The notes: a model not told the origin generated them from the sequence alone. Shown: positions 26,007 through 36,578, numbered from the stretch's first letter. The stretch is 64,000 nt of DNA from Paraburkholderia kururiensis JCM 10599 = LMG 19447 (GCF_003986935.1 NZ_RJZE01000028.1:52781-116780); one strand, 5' to 3'. Program-made: numbers and translations.

Positions 26007-28733
26007 TCAGGACAACGGCGCGAGGGTGGACAGCAACGCGCGCGCTTCGTCCCGCGTGCCGGCGTCGTTCGATTCGATCACCTCGTTGATGAGCGTACGT
26101 GCGCCCGAGAGGTCGCCCAGCTGGATGTACTCCGACGCAAGCTCCAGTTTGTTGCGCGCGATCTTCGCCAGTTGCTCCGGCGTGAAAGCGGGCAGCGGCT
26201 GCGCGGGGCTGGGCGGCAGTTCGAGGTCGAAATCGAGCTTCAGCGCACCGAATCGTGCCGCGCCGAGGCCGGCCACCGCCGCGGCGCCGGCCGTGCCTGC
26301 GGCGATTTCGCTCGCCACCGTTGCCGGAGCCGACACCGCTTCCGGAACGGCCTGCTGCGCCGTTGCCTCCGGCGACGCGACCGGCTGCAGCGAGAGCGAT
26401 TCTGGTGCTGCGCCAGCGGGCGCGGACGGTTCCGCCGCCGGCGTGGCGCCCGCGTTCGCGCCCCGAGTCAGCGCCTCGGCCAAACCTGCGTATGCGATTG
26501 GACGTGAAACGGGCGGCGGCGCGAAAGGCGCAGCGGCCGGTTCTCCAACCGATGGCTGTTCGACGCGAGGCGGCAACGGCATGTCGAGACTGCCCAGTGC
26601 CGCGACGGCTTCGTGCGGGAACTCGGATGTGGGGTGCGTGGTTTGAGTGGGCGCTTCAGGTTCGACTGACGCAGCGGGGATGCCCTCGGCTCGTGCGGCT
26701 GACGGCTCTTCGTGAAGCTCGGCTGCGGCGCTCTGATCCTGCTGCGATTCCGTCTGAGTCAGGCTTGCGTCTTCGGGCTGCGCAAAGGGTGGGAGGCCGT
26801 CCGTCGCGCCATGCTGCGGTTCCAGATCCCGCAGCGGCAGCGCCTCGGCGCCCAGTTCGGCGGCAGCGGCCAGGCTGGCGGCGCGGGTCGCGTCGTTGGC
26901 CGTTTCGGGTTCGAATGCGTGGAACCGCGCAGCCGGTCCGCTCTCGCCCTCCGGCTCGTACGGCGCATGCTCGGGCGTCCCGACGGGCTCGAAATGCGTC
27001 GGCGGCAACGCGTCGGCGCCCAGTTCCGCGGCGGCCGCGAGGCTGGCCGCTCCCGTTACGTGGTCGAATGTCTCCGGGCCGCCAGGGCCGGTTCCCTGCG
27101 CTTCGGGCCCCGCGGCGGGTTCCTGCGACGCGGCAGGATCGAACGCGGCTTCGTGCGGGTGGGCCGTTACGTCTTCGTCGTGAGTGTCCCGGCTTTCGGC
27201 ATGATCGCCATGCTCGGTCGCGGAAGACAGCGCCGAATCCGACGACGCCCCGCCCGGCATGAGCGTTGGCACGAGTTCCGGAACAATGTCGTCGCGCGCG
27301 GCTGCCGCAGCTTCCTCGTTCTGCCGGGCCATGTGCGCGGCGGCGTCGGCTGCGAGAAGGCCTGCGCCCGTCGCTGCTGTCTGCCGCGCCCGAGCCCGGT
27401 CGCCATCGTGCGGTTGCGGCGTGTCTTGCGCCGAAGCTGAAGTCGACAGCGCGCCTTCGGCGGCCCCCGCCGTGCTTGCCTTACGCTTGCGCCGGGTAAC
27501 GGCAAAACCGACGATCAATGCCACCACCGCGGCACCCAGACCGGCTGCCACGGCAGGCTCGACAGGCGGCAACTGGAACGGCCCGCCACCGGCCCGCGAT
27601 CCCGTTGCTGGCGCCGATATAGCCGGCGCAGTGCTGGAGGGCGCTTTCGCCGCCCCCTGCGACGCCCCGCCGACTGGCGCTTGCGCCGTCGCACCCGACG
27701 CGGCTGCACCCGTGCTCGGTGCAGCGGACTTCCCGGCCCCGATGCCATGCTTCTGCAACTCCATCAGCACGCGATTCTTCAGCGCGAGCAATTGCTGGAG
27801 GCTGGAAAGCGGCACGCGAGGCTGCGAAGCCGGTTGCGCCGCAGCCGAAGTGGCCGGCTGAGCGGGCGCTGCGCTCGACGCGGAAGGAGTACTAGCCGGC
27901 GCGGCGCTCGCCGGTTCACTTGCCGGGGGCTGGATGGCACCGCTCCAGACGTGTGTGCCGCTCGCAGTGGCGGCCGGCACGGCCTGGCTCGACGTGGCCG
28001 CAGCGGACGTTGCAGGCGTGGACGAAGCAGAAGGGGAAGCCGAAGTCGTTGCGGGCACCGATGTCCCAGCCGCTGCGGTATTGGCGCTAGCAGCAGCGGC
28101 ACTACCGCCCGTCGCTGCGGCAGCCGATGCGGTTGCGGCCGCCGCACTCGCCGACGCGGCCGTGCCCGCCATGGTGGCGTGCGGCAATGCATTGGGCGCT
28201 TGTCCTTGCGCATGGGACGCAGACGATGAAGCTGCCGCCGCGCTCGCCGCAGTCACCGTCGCCGCGGAAGCGGCCGGTGCAGCGGACGCCGCCACGCCAC
28301 TGGCGGCCGGCGCGCCCGTCGCATCGAGCGCCGGCACATTGAGCACGGCGCCCAGCTTCAGCCGGTTCGAATCGTGGCCCATGAACGCGCCCGGATTCGC
28401 GTCGAACAGGGCGCGTGTCGCACGGGCAAGCGTGGCGCGATCGTGCGATTGCGTGACGTCGATCGCCACGTCGTTGAGCGACTGCCCGGGGCGTACGGTG
28501 TACTGACTGGCGGTGCCGGCACCGGCCGCGCTCGCGACATTCGCGGCGCTGGGCGCGCTAGCGGCGGCGTTTGCGGCACCGGAAGCTCCAGCGGTCGCCG
28601 CAGGCGCGGCTTGCGAGAGGCCAGGCGCCAGGAACGCCACGGCGATTGCCGCAGCAAGGCTGCGCAACGGGCCGCAAGCCTTCCGGGACCGAACCGCACG
28701 AGCGGGTTCAACGGAATCGAATCGAACGATCAT
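26007..28733 (-). CDS. fimV: FimV/HubP-family polar hub protein
   Basis: 908 residues from the ATG at 28733, which is followed by an export signal (LAAAIAVAFLAPGLSQA). A LysM-like peptidoglycan-binding segment follows (YTVRPGQSLNDVA). Next come an Ala/Ser/Pro-rich periplasmic stretch, a membrane helix (AAVVALIVGFAV then RRKRK), a long acidic cytoplasmic region and the conserved C-terminal FimV helix domain (KIARNKLELASEYIQLGDLSGA). Such proteins organise the cell pole for type IV pili and other polar machinery. Two copies of a 16-residue motif (AASLAAAAELGA-ALP) lie in the cytoplasmic part. An upstream ATG at 28796 gives no signal peptide and is less likely. Confidence 0.85.
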   Translation of the reverse strand: MIVRFDSVEPARAVRSRKACGPLRSLAAAIAVAFLAPGLSQAAPAATAGASGAANAAASAPSAANVASAAGAGTASQYTVRPGQSLNDVAIDVTQSHDRATLARATRALFDANPGAFMGHDSNRLKLGAVLNVPALDATGAPAASGVAASAAPAASAATVTAASAAAASSSASHAQGQAPNALPHATMAGTAASASAAAATASAAAATGGSAAAASANTAAAGTSVPATTSASPSASSTPATSAAATSSQAVPAATASGTHVWSGAIQPPASEPASAAPASTPSASSAAPAQPATSAAAQPASQPRVPLSSLQQLLALKNRVLMELQKHGIGAGKSAAPSTGAAASGATAQAPVGGASQGAAKAPSSTAPAISAPATGSRAGGGPFQLPPVEPAVAAGLGAAVVALIVGFAVTRRKRKASTAGAAEGALSTSASAQDTPQPHDGDRARARQTAATGAGLLAADAAAHMARQNEEAAAAARDDIVPELVPTLMPGGASSDSALSSATEHGDHAESRDTHDEDVTAHPHEAAFDPAASQEPAAGPEAQGTGPGGPETFDHVTGAASLAAAAELGADALPPTHFEPVGTPEHAPYEPEGESGPAARFHAFEPETANDATRAASLAAAAELGAEALPLRDLEPQHGATDGLPPFAQPEDASLTQTESQQDQSAAAELHEEPSAARAEGIPAASVEPEAPTQTTHPTSEFPHEAVAALGSLDMPLPPRVEQPSVGEPAAAPFAPPPVSRPIAYAGLAEALTRGANAGATPAAEPSAPAGAAPESLSLQPVASPEATAQQAVPEAVSAPATVASEIAAGTAGAAAVAGLGAARFGALKLDFDLELPPSPAQPLPAFTPEQLAKIARNKLELASEYIQLGDLSGARTLINEVIESNDAGTRDEARALLSTLAPLS

Positions 28734-28798
28734 TGGAATCGTTTGCGCGTCGTCGCGCGGATTGTGTTGGGGATGGAGACAGGATTCGCGGCGCACAA

Positions 28799-28828
28799 TA
28801 AAAAAGCGCCGCGACTGGCGCGACGCTT
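28799..28828 (-). terminator. intrinsic terminator after asd
   Basis: On the - strand AAGCG-TCGCG and CGCGG-CGCTT form a near-perfect 10-bp stem followed by TTTTTT, 40 bases past the asd stop. It separates asd from the fimV-truA-trp transcript. Confidence 0.85.
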
Positions 28829-28867
28829 CTTGAAAGTTGGCTACGCGTCGTAAGCGCGTAGTTTACT

Positions 28868-29989
28868 TTACTTGTCGAGCAGGATGCGAAGCATGCGGCG
28901 CAGCGGTTCGGCCGCCCCCCACAGCAACTGGTCGCCCACCGTGAACGCCGACAGGTATTCGCCGCCCATCGCGAGCTTACGCAGGCGGCCCACCGGCACC
29001 GTCAGCGTACCCGTCACCACCGCGGGCGACAGGTCGCGCATCGACGCTTCACGCTCGTTCGGCACCACCTTCACCCAGTCGTTGCCGGAAGCGAGGATGC
29101 TGTTGACCTCGTCGAGCGGCACGTCCTTACGCAGCTTGATGGTGAGCGCCTGCGAGTGGCAGCGCATGGCGCCGATGCGCACGCACAGTCCGTCTACGGG
29201 AATGGAGCCCGGCTGGCCCATGGCCGGCTTGCCCAGAATCTTGTTGGTTTCGGCGCCGCCCTTCCATTCTTCGCGTGACATGCCGTTGCCGAGGTCCTTG
29301 TCGATCCACGGAATCAGCGAGCCTGCGAGCGGCACGCCGAAGTGGTCCACCGGCATGCGGTCGCTGTTCATGGCAGCCAGCACGCGGCGGTCGATGTCGA
29401 GAATAGCCGACGACGGGTTCGCCAGATCTTCCTTCGCCGCGCCGTACAGCGTGCCCATTTGCTGGAGCAGCTCGCGCATGTTCTGCGCGCCCGCGCCGGA
29501 GGCCGCCTGGTACGTCATCGCGGTCATCCAGTCCACGAGGTTCTCGCGGAACAGGCCGCCCAACGCCATCAGCATGAGGCTCACCGTGCAGTTGCCGCCG
29601 ATGAAGTTCTTCTGGCCCTTGACGAGCGCGTCTTTGATGACGTCGAGGTTGACCGGGTCGAGGATGATGACCGCATCGTCCTTCATGCGCAGCGACGAAG
29701 CCGCGTCGATCCAGTAACCGTTCCAGCCCGCGGCGCGCAGCTTCGGAAACACGTCGTTCGTGTAGTCACCGCCCTGGCAGGTGATGATGATGTCGCACTT
29801 CTTGAGGTCGTCGATGCTCGACGCGTCTTTGAGCTTCGTCTCGTTCTTCGCGAACGACGGCGCGTCGCCGCCTGCGTTGCTGGTGCTGAAAAACACCGGT
29901 TCGATGAGGTCGAAATCACGCTCTTCCTGCATGCGTTGCATGAGGACGCTGCCGACCATTCCGCGCCAACCTACGAGACCTACGTTCAT
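28868..29989 (-). CDS. asd: aspartate-semialdehyde dehydrogenase
   Basis: 373 residues, the length of the gammaproteobacterial-type enzyme. It has the NADP loop VGWRGMVGSVL at the N terminus and the catalytic cysteine (C134) in FIGGNCTVSLML. It reduces aspartyl phosphate to the semialdehyde, the branch point for lysine/diaminopimelate, methionine and threonine. It sits between leuB and fimV, as in related genomes, with its own downstream terminator. Confidence 0.96.
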   Translation of the reverse strand: MNVGLVGWRGMVGSVLMQRMQEERDFDLIEPVFFSTSNAGGDAPSFAKNETKLKDASSIDDLKKCDIIITCQGGDYTNDVFPKLRAAGWNGYWIDAASSLRMKDDAVIILDPVNLDVIKDALVKGQKNFIGGNCTVSLMLMALGGLFRENLVDWMTAMTYQAASGAGAQNMRELLQQMGTLYGAAKEDLANPSSAILDIDRRVLAAMNSDRMPVDHFGVPLAGSLIPWIDKDLGNGMSREEWKGGAETNKILGKPAMGQPGSIPVDGLCVRIGAMRCHSQALTIKLRKDVPLDEVNSILASGNDWVKVVPNEREASMRDLSPAVVTGTLTVPVGRLRKLAMGGEYLSAFTVGDQLLWGAAEPLRRMLRILLDK

Positions 29990-30356
29990 GACTTACCCTT
30001 GAAATGGACACTTCCCCGCTATCTTGCCCGGCGTGACCGCGCGGGGAAGACGGGCGGGCACGACGGACGATCAGCGCTTCGTGATCGTTTTCGGGGTAAT
30101 CGTTTTGATGGTGGTGATGGAGAACGACATGGCGAACGAAACTGCACGGGCCGTTTTGCCGTGGAGCTTCGAAATCGAAATGATCTGGGGGATCGTCGCC
30201 ATCGCAACAGTCTACACGAAAACCAGAAAATTCAAGCGGATACGGTCCACTTTGCCGCACTTAAAACAAGTTGTGGCACCGATAGACACGGGCGCACAAG
30301 ACGGGGCCAAAGCGGCCCCACCTTGCGAGCAACGTTGCCTTCGCGGCGCCGCCGGA
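29990..30356. other. intergenic region between leuB and asd
   Basis: 367 bases without a convincing gene. A hairpin GGGGCC / GGCCCC at 30303-30319 lies about 40 bases past the leuB stop and could be a weak terminator on the - strand, but it has no T-tract. The asd promoter must lie here; a more AT-rich patch is found around 30080-30260. Open frames through the region have no recognisable product. Confidence 0.4.
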
Positions 30357-31424
30357 TTAAAGCGCCGCCAGCACAGCGTCGCCCATCGCCGCCGTGCCGA
30401 CCTGGGTGCAACCCGGCGTGACGATATCTGCCGTGCGATAACCCTGCTCCAGCACCTTCTTGACCGCGCTTTCGATACGGTCGGCCTGCTCCGCGCGGTT
30501 CAGCGAGTAGCGCAGCATCATGGCGGCCGAAAGAATCGTGGCGAGCGGATTGGCCACGCCCTTGCCGGCGATGTCCGGTGCCGAGCCGTGCGACGGCTCG
30601 TACAACCCCTTGTTCTTCGCATCGAGCGACGCCGAAGGCAGCATGCCGATGGAGCCCGTCAGCATGGCGGCTTCGTCCGAGAGAATGTCGCCGAACATAT
30701 TGCCGGTAACGATCACGTCGAACGCCTTCGGACCCTTCACGAGCTGCATGGCCGCGTTGTCCACGTACATGTGCGAAAGCTCGACGTCCGGATATTCCTT
30801 CGCGACGTCAATCATCACGTCCTTCCACAGCTGCGAGGTCTCCAGCACGTTCGCCTTGTCGACCGACGTGAGCTTTTTCGCCCGCTTTTGCGCCGCCTGG
30901 AACGCGACGTGCGCGATGCGGCGCACTTCGGGTTCCGAATAACGCATCGTGTCGAAGCCTTCGCGCGCGCCGGCAAACGGACCGTCCGGCGCCTCGCGCA
31001 CGCCGCGCGGCGAGCCGAAGTAAATGTCGCCGTTGAGTTCACGCACGATCAGGATGTCGAGGCCCGAGACGATTTCCGGCTTCAGCGACGACGCGCCCGT
31101 CAACTGCGGATAGCAGATGGCCGGACGGAAGTTGGCAAACAGCTGCAAATGCTTGCGCAGCCCGAGAATGGCCTGCTCGGGGCGCAGCGCGCGCTCCAGC
31201 GAGTCGTACTTCCAGTCACCCACGGCGCCGAACAGGATCGCATCGGCTTGCTTCGCCAGCGCGAGCGTCGAGTCGGGCAGCGGGTGGCCCTTGGCCTCGT
31301 AGCCCGCGCCGCCCACGGGCGCTTCTTCCAGTTCGAACTTTTCGCCAAGGGCGTTCAGTACCTTGACGGCTTCCTTGACGATCTCGGGGCCAATGCCGTC
31401 GCCGGGCAACACTGCGATCTTCAT
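30357..31424 (-). CDS. leuB: 3-isopropylmalate dehydrogenase
   Basis: 355 residues from the ATG at 31424 (MKIAVLPGDGIGPEIV). The metal/substrate motif GSAPDIAGKGVANPLA and the conserved arginine region are present. It oxidises 3-isopropylmalate with NAD+ in leucine synthesis. The frame is open far upstream through leuD, but the family N terminus fixes the start. It follows leuD by 53 bp in a leuC-leuD-leuB operon. Confidence 0.97.
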   Translation of the reverse strand: MKIAVLPGDGIGPEIVKEAVKVLNALGEKFELEEAPVGGAGYEAKGHPLPDSTLALAKQADAILFGAVGDWKYDSLERALRPEQAILGLRKHLQLFANFRPAICYPQLTGASSLKPEIVSGLDILIVRELNGDIYFGSPRGVREAPDGPFAGAREGFDTMRYSEPEVRRIAHVAFQAAQKRAKKLTSVDKANVLETSQLWKDVMIDVAKEYPDVELSHMYVDNAAMQLVKGPKAFDVIVTGNMFGDILSDEAAMLTGSIGMLPSASLDAKNKGLYEPSHGSAPDIAGKGVANPLATILSAAMMLRYSLNRAEQADRIESAVKKVLEQGYRTADIVTPGCTQVGTAAMGDAVLAAL

Positions 31425-31477
31425 CCGATGTTTCCTTGCTGTTCTCTGTTTTGACTCTTGCGCTTCGGCGGCTGGTC

Positions 31478-32128
31478 TCAGCCGACGATCCGATGATTCA
31501 GCCACGGCTGCTTCGCAAGACGCTCCGCTTCGAACTGGCGAATCTCGTCCGAGTGGCGCAGCGTAAGACCGATGTCGTCGAAGCCGTTCAGCAGACAGTA
31601 CTTGCGGAACGCGGCCACTTCGAACGGATATTCGCGGGCATCCGGCGTGCGCACGATCTGCTTGTCCAGATCGACGGTGAGCTGGTAGCCGTTGAACGCA
31701 TACGTGTCGTTGAACAGATGATCGACCTGCTGCTCGGTCAGCACGATGGGCAGCAGACCGTTCTTGAAGCAGTTGTTGTAGAAGATGTCCGCGAAGCTGG
31801 GCGCGATGATGGCGCGAAAGCCGTACTGCTGAAGCGCCCACGGCGCGTGTTCGCGCGAGCTGCCGCAGCCGAAGTTCTTGCGCGCGAGCAGGATGGACGC
31901 GCCCTGGTAGCGCGGCTGGTTCAGCACGAAGTCCGGGTTCAGCGGACGCTTCGAGTTGTCCTGACCCGGCTCGCCGTGATCCAGGTAGCGCCATTCGTCG
32001 AACGCGTTCGGACCGAACCCCGTGCGCTTGATCGACTTGAGAAACTGCTTCGGGATGATCGCGTCCGTATCCACGTTCTCGCGATCGAGCGGCGCCACGA
32101 CGCCGGTGTGCACAACGAATTTATCCAT
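31478..32128 (-). CDS. leuD: 3-isopropylmalate dehydratase small subunit
   Basis: 216 residues, typical length. It shows DRENVDTDAIIPKQFLK at the N terminus and the swivel-domain segment NFGCGSSREHAPW. With LeuC it forms the Fe-S isomerase that converts 2- to 3-isopropylmalate. It starts 29 bp after leuC. Confidence 0.97.
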   Translation of the reverse strand: MDKFVVHTGVVAPLDRENVDTDAIIPKQFLKSIKRTGFGPNAFDEWRYLDHGEPGQDNSKRPLNPDFVLNQPRYQGASILLARKNFGCGSSREHAPWALQQYGFRAIIAPSFADIFYNNCFKNGLLPIVLTEQQVDHLFNDTYAFNGYQLTVDLDKQIVRTPDAREYPFEVAAFRKYCLLNGFDDIGLTLRHSDEIRQFEAERLAKQPWLNHRIVG

Positions 32129-32157
32129 GATCCGTCACCCTGAATGAGACGAGGGTC

Positions 32158-33567
32158 TTAACCCAGCTTGCGAATGTCGACGAAGTGCCCTTCGATCGCG
32201 GCGGCGGCAGCCATCGCGGGGCTCACGAGGTGCGTGCGTCCGCCCGCGCCCTGACGGCCTTCGAAGTTGCGATTCGACGTGGACGCGCAACGCTCGCCCG
32301 GCTCCAGCCGGTCCGCGTTCATCGCGAGACACATCGAGCAGCCCGGCTCGCGCCATTCGAAGCCGGCATCGGTGAACACCTTGTCGAGACCTTCGCGCTC
32401 GGCCTGCGCCTTCACGAGACCTGAGCCCGGCACGACCATCGCGAGTCGGATGTTCGGCGCCACGCGGCGACCCAGCTTCTTCACCACGTACGCCGCAGCG
32501 CGCAGGTCTTCGATGCGCGCGTTCGTGCACGAGCCGATGAAAATCTTGTCCGGCTTGATCGCGTCGATGGGCGTATTGGGTTCGAGCGCCATGTATTGCA
32601 GCGCGCGCTCCATGGCGTCGCGCTTCACCGGATCTTTTTCGCGCTCGGGGTCCGGCACGCGGCTGTCGATGGACGTCACCATTTCCGGCGACGTGCCCCA
32701 CGTAACCTGCGGCACGATTTCGGCAGCGTCCAGCTCGACCACGCGGTCGAACTGCGCGCCTTCGTCCGAACGGAAATTGCGCCAGTACGCCACGGCCTGA
32801 TCCCACTCGACGCCCTGCGGCGAAAACGGACGGTCCTTCAGATATTCGATCGTGGTGTCGTCCACGGCGACCATGCCGGCGCGTGCGCCCGCTTCGATCG
32901 CCATGTTGCAGACCGTCATGCGGCCTTCCATGCTGAGCGAACGGATGGTGGACCCGCCGAACTCGATCGCGTAGCCGGTGCCGCCCGCCGTGCCGATCTT
33001 GCCGATGATCGCGAGCACGATGTCTTTCGCGGTGCAGCCGCGCGGCAGCGGGCCTTCCACCTTCACGAGCATGTTCTTGCTCTTCTTTTGCAGGAGCGTT
33101 TGCGTGGCGAGCACGTGCTCTACTTCCGACGTGCCGATGCCGTGCGCCAGCGCGCCGAACGCGCCGTGCGTGGACGTGTGCGAGTCGCCGCAGACGATCG
33201 TCATGCCAGGCAGCGTCGCGCCCTGCTCGGGACCGACGATGTGCACGATGCCCTGGCGCTTGTCCGTCATCTTGAATTGCGTGATGCCGAAGGCGTCGCA
33301 ATTGCTGTCGAGCGTGTCGACCTGGAGCTTCGAGACCGGATCTGCGATGCCGTGGCTGCGGTCCGTGGTGGGCACGTTGTGGTCCGAGACGGCCAGGTTG
33401 GCGCTGATGCGCCAAACCGGACGGGTAGCGATCTTGAGACCTTCGAACGCCTGCGGACTCGTCACTTCGTGCAGCAGGTGACGGTCGATGTAGAGGAGCG
33501 TCGTGCCGTCTTCTTCCGTGCGGACGACATGGGAGTCCCACAATTTGTCGTAGAGAGTCTTGGCCAT
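32158..33567 (-). CDS. leuC: 3-isopropylmalate dehydratase large subunit
   Basis: 469 residues of the aconitase superfamily. The three cluster cysteines are visible: one in FIGSCTNARIEDL and two in EPGCSMCLAM. The early HEVTSPQAFEGL and CGDSHTSTHGAFG segments are also conserved. It binds the 4Fe-4S cluster and dehydrates isopropylmalate together with LeuD. First gene of the leuCDB operon; its promoter should lie within 33568-33735, where no regulatory RNA was recognised. Confidence 0.97.
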   Translation of the reverse strand: MAKTLYDKLWDSHVVRTEEDGTTLLYIDRHLLHEVTSPQAFEGLKIATRPVWRISANLAVSDHNVPTTDRSHGIADPVSKLQVDTLDSNCDAFGITQFKMTDKRQGIVHIVGPEQGATLPGMTIVCGDSHTSTHGAFGALAHGIGTSEVEHVLATQTLLQKKSKNMLVKVEGPLPRGCTAKDIVLAIIGKIGTAGGTGYAIEFGGSTIRSLSMEGRMTVCNMAIEAGARAGMVAVDDTTIEYLKDRPFSPQGVEWDQAVAYWRNFRSDEGAQFDRVVELDAAEIVPQVTWGTSPEMVTSIDSRVPDPEREKDPVKRDAMERALQYMALEPNTPIDAIKPDKIFIGSCTNARIEDLRAAAYVVKKLGRRVAPNIRLAMVVPGSGLVKAQAEREGLDKVFTDAGFEWREPGCSMCLAMNADRLEPGERCASTSNRNFEGRQGAGGRTHLVSPAMAAAAAIEGHFVDIRKLG

Positions 33568-33735
33568 GATATGCGGGGAAAAGTGACTGCGGGCAATGCG
33601 ATACGTGTCGAGCGATTATGCCACGCAGTCACCCGCGCTGCCGGCTTGGCGCAGAAAAAACCGATAAAAAACAGTGAGTTGGCTGGTAGTTTCAATACCT
33701 GTATCGGCGTTACCCGGAACGCGGAAACGCCGCGT

Positions 33736-33973
33736 TCAGTCCGCTGCATCCCCGGGCGAACCGGGTTCGCCCGGGCGGTACTGGAACAGATCGCCGGGCT
33801 GGCATTTCAGGATTTCGCAGATGCGCTCCAGCGTATCGAAGCGGATGCCCTTCACCTTGCCCGATTTCAGCAGCGACAGATTGGACCTCCGTAATGCCGA
33901 TCAACTGCGCCAACTCGCGAGACTTCATCTTGCGTTCCGCAAGCAGCACGTCGAGCCTTACAACGCTAGTCAT
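33736..33973 (-). pseudogene. XRE (Cro/C1, YozG-like) repressor, frameshifted
   Basis: The - strand frame starts MTSVVRLDVLLAERKMKSRELA and reaches IGITE at about codon 29. It is then thrown out of register by one extra base near 33884-33888. Removing that base restores a normal small HTH protein that continues ANLSLLKSGKVKGIRFDTLE and CQPGDLFQYRPGE, ends DAAD at the TGA 33738-33736, and is about 78 residues long. Such repressors usually pair with a DUF2975 membrane protein, and the tail of one lies immediately upstream. Either the gene is inactivated or the assembly has a one-base error. Confidence 0.75.
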
Positions 33974-33979
33974 GGCGCC

Positions 33980-34054
33980 TCAGACAAAGCTTTGGTTTTC
34001 TTCCGCGATGCGGGTGGCTTCCACCAACGTCCACGCAACGAACACCGAACCGTC
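33980..34054 (-). pseudogene. C-terminal remnant of a DUF2975-type membrane protein
   Basis: On the - strand the 24 codons before a TGA at 33982-33980 read DGSVFVAWTLVEA followed by TRIAEENQSFV, which resembles the C terminus of DUF2975 proteins encoded just upstream of YozG-like XRE repressors. The stop lies 6 bp before the repressor's ATG, the normal operon spacing. Upstream of about 34054 the resemblance ends and the neighbouring beta-barrel gene begins on the other strand. The assignment rests on a short segment and on context. Confidence 0.5.
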
Positions 34055-34056
34055 CC

Positions 34057-34578
34057 GCCCGGGCCGAGGAGACCCGTCCCTCCGAAAATTACTGGTACGT
34101 CGGAGGCGACCTGGGCATGAGCCGCGAGAAGCTCACGACCAACCGGGCGGGCTGGTCGGGCAAGTCGTCCGGCAACGCCGCGCTCGGCGGCTACCAGTTC
34201 TCGCGCTACTTCGCGGTGGAAGGGGGAGTGTCCAGTCTCGGGCAAGTCGAGGCGACCTCGGGCGGCCGGAAGGACAAGTTCACACTAGGCGCGGTGTCGG
34301 CCAACCGGGTCGGCTATCGGCCGGTGACCGACCGCTTCTCGGTTCTCGGCATCATCGGCGCAGGCTGGGAAGTGGGCCAGCGACGCGGTGACGTGGAGTC
34401 GCGCAACGCGTCGGCGGGCTTTCTCAATGCGGGGTTGGGCGCCGCCTACGACGTTTCGCCGAACTGGCGCGTGCGCGTGCAGTACGTGAACTACAGCAAG
34501 CTAAGCTGGAAAGGCAGCAATGAAGCGTCCGTCAGGAGCGACATGATCACCACCGGCGTGGACTATCGCTTCCGCTGA
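34057..34578 (+). pseudogene. outer-membrane beta-barrel protein (OmpA/OmpW-like), 5'-truncated
   Basis: The frame reads ARAEETRPSENYWYVGGDLG, a typical mature N terminus of a small outer-membrane barrel, and runs through alternating beta-strand-like segments (GYQFSRYFAVEGG, WRVRVQYVNYSKLSW) to a TGA at 34578. No signal peptide precedes it; upstream the sequence becomes the DUF2975 remnant of the opposite strand. The first ATG in frame is at 34117, inside the first strand. The last residues are DYRFR rather than the usual terminal Phe. It is most likely a non-exportable remnant. Confidence 0.65.
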
Positions 34579-34787
34579 TCGAATGCGGGCATGCCGGGCA
34601 TGGGACGCGTTTTGAAGGCGCGCTGCACTGCATCGACATGTCCGCGACTGACTGCCCTGGTGCCGCTAGATATGCGAGACACCGTCCGGCCACTGGTCGA
34701 ATACGAGCGCTACAGGGCGCGCGCGAATTTCCGGCTCGGCAAGCCCCTGCTGTGGGCCCGCAGTGCCACCTCGTGCCATGCGCCCAA
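34579..34787. other. intergenic region
   Basis: About 210 bases between the barrel remnant and the gltA terminator. No gene or RNA recognised; a short inverted repeat CATGCCGGGCATG occurs near 34589. Confidence 0.4.
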
Positions 34788-34808
34788 ATGAAAACGCCCC
34801 AAGGGCGC
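34788..34808 (-). terminator. intrinsic terminator after gltA (sdh-gltA operon)
   Basis: On the - strand CGCCC-TTG-GGGCG is followed by TTTT, about 95 bases past the gltA stop. A short stem, but well placed to end the sdhCDAB-sdhE-gltA transcript. Confidence 0.65.
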
Positions 34809-34901
34809 AAACCCATCGAGGCGTCTATTGGAGGCTCCTGCGGGAGCGCGGTGTGTTCAGTGCGTGCGATGCGACTTGCTACGCCTCGCACGCCAGCGCT
34901 A

Positions 34902-36203
<1,302 letters not shown>

Positions 36204-36291
36204 AGCTCATCCTCAATCGAAGTGTAGAAACTGGATTTCGATATATGTTGCACGCCTGGAGCAAGCCCGTGAGGCCCGGCTCGCCTGCGGT

Positions 36292-36564
36292 TCAGACCGC
36301 GCGCAGCCGCTCCAGCACCCGTTTAACGTCCGGGTCGGCAAGGTCGCCTTCCGGTTCCTTGCGTGCAAGCAGCAAGTCCATCAGGTCGTTATCGCTCAGC
36401 TCGAAAAGGCGCGTGAGCGCGCCGACATCGGCATCGCTGAGGTCATGCTCGTAGCGGCCGAAAAAGCGCTCGAAAATCAGGTCGTTTTCGAGCAGGCCGC
36501 GCCGCGCGCGCCAGCGAAGGCGCGCGCGGCGAAGAGGATCGGACTGGTGAGAAGGTCCTTCCAT
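36292..36564 (-). CDS. sdhE: succinate dehydrogenase flavinylation factor SdhE
   Basis: 90 residues. The family signature RRGLLENDLIFERFF (RGxxE motif) is intact, followed by acidic helices and LMDLLLARKEP. SdhE helps attach FAD covalently to SdhA. The ATG at 36564 sits 14 bp after the sdhB stop, so it belongs to the sdh operon. Formerly called YgfY/DUF339. Confidence 0.93.
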   Translation of the reverse strand: MEGPSHQSDPLRRARLRWRARRGLLENDLIFERFFGRYEHDLSDADVGALTRLFELSDNDLMDLLLARKEPEGDLADPDVKRVLERLRAV

Positions 36565-36578
36565 CACAATGGGTCCTG

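Noticed and set aside
30024..31454. A long + strand frame that begins in the leuB-asd gap with a hydrophobic-looking start (FVIVFGVIVLMVV).
   Set aside because: Almost all of it is antisense to leuB. The hydrophobic stretch has no good ribosome binding site and no continuation as a protein, so I treat it as chance.
33970..34245. A 91-codon - strand frame ending at the XRE start.
   Set aside because: It is antisense to the barrel gene. The real relic on this strand is in another frame (the FVAWTLVEA segment).
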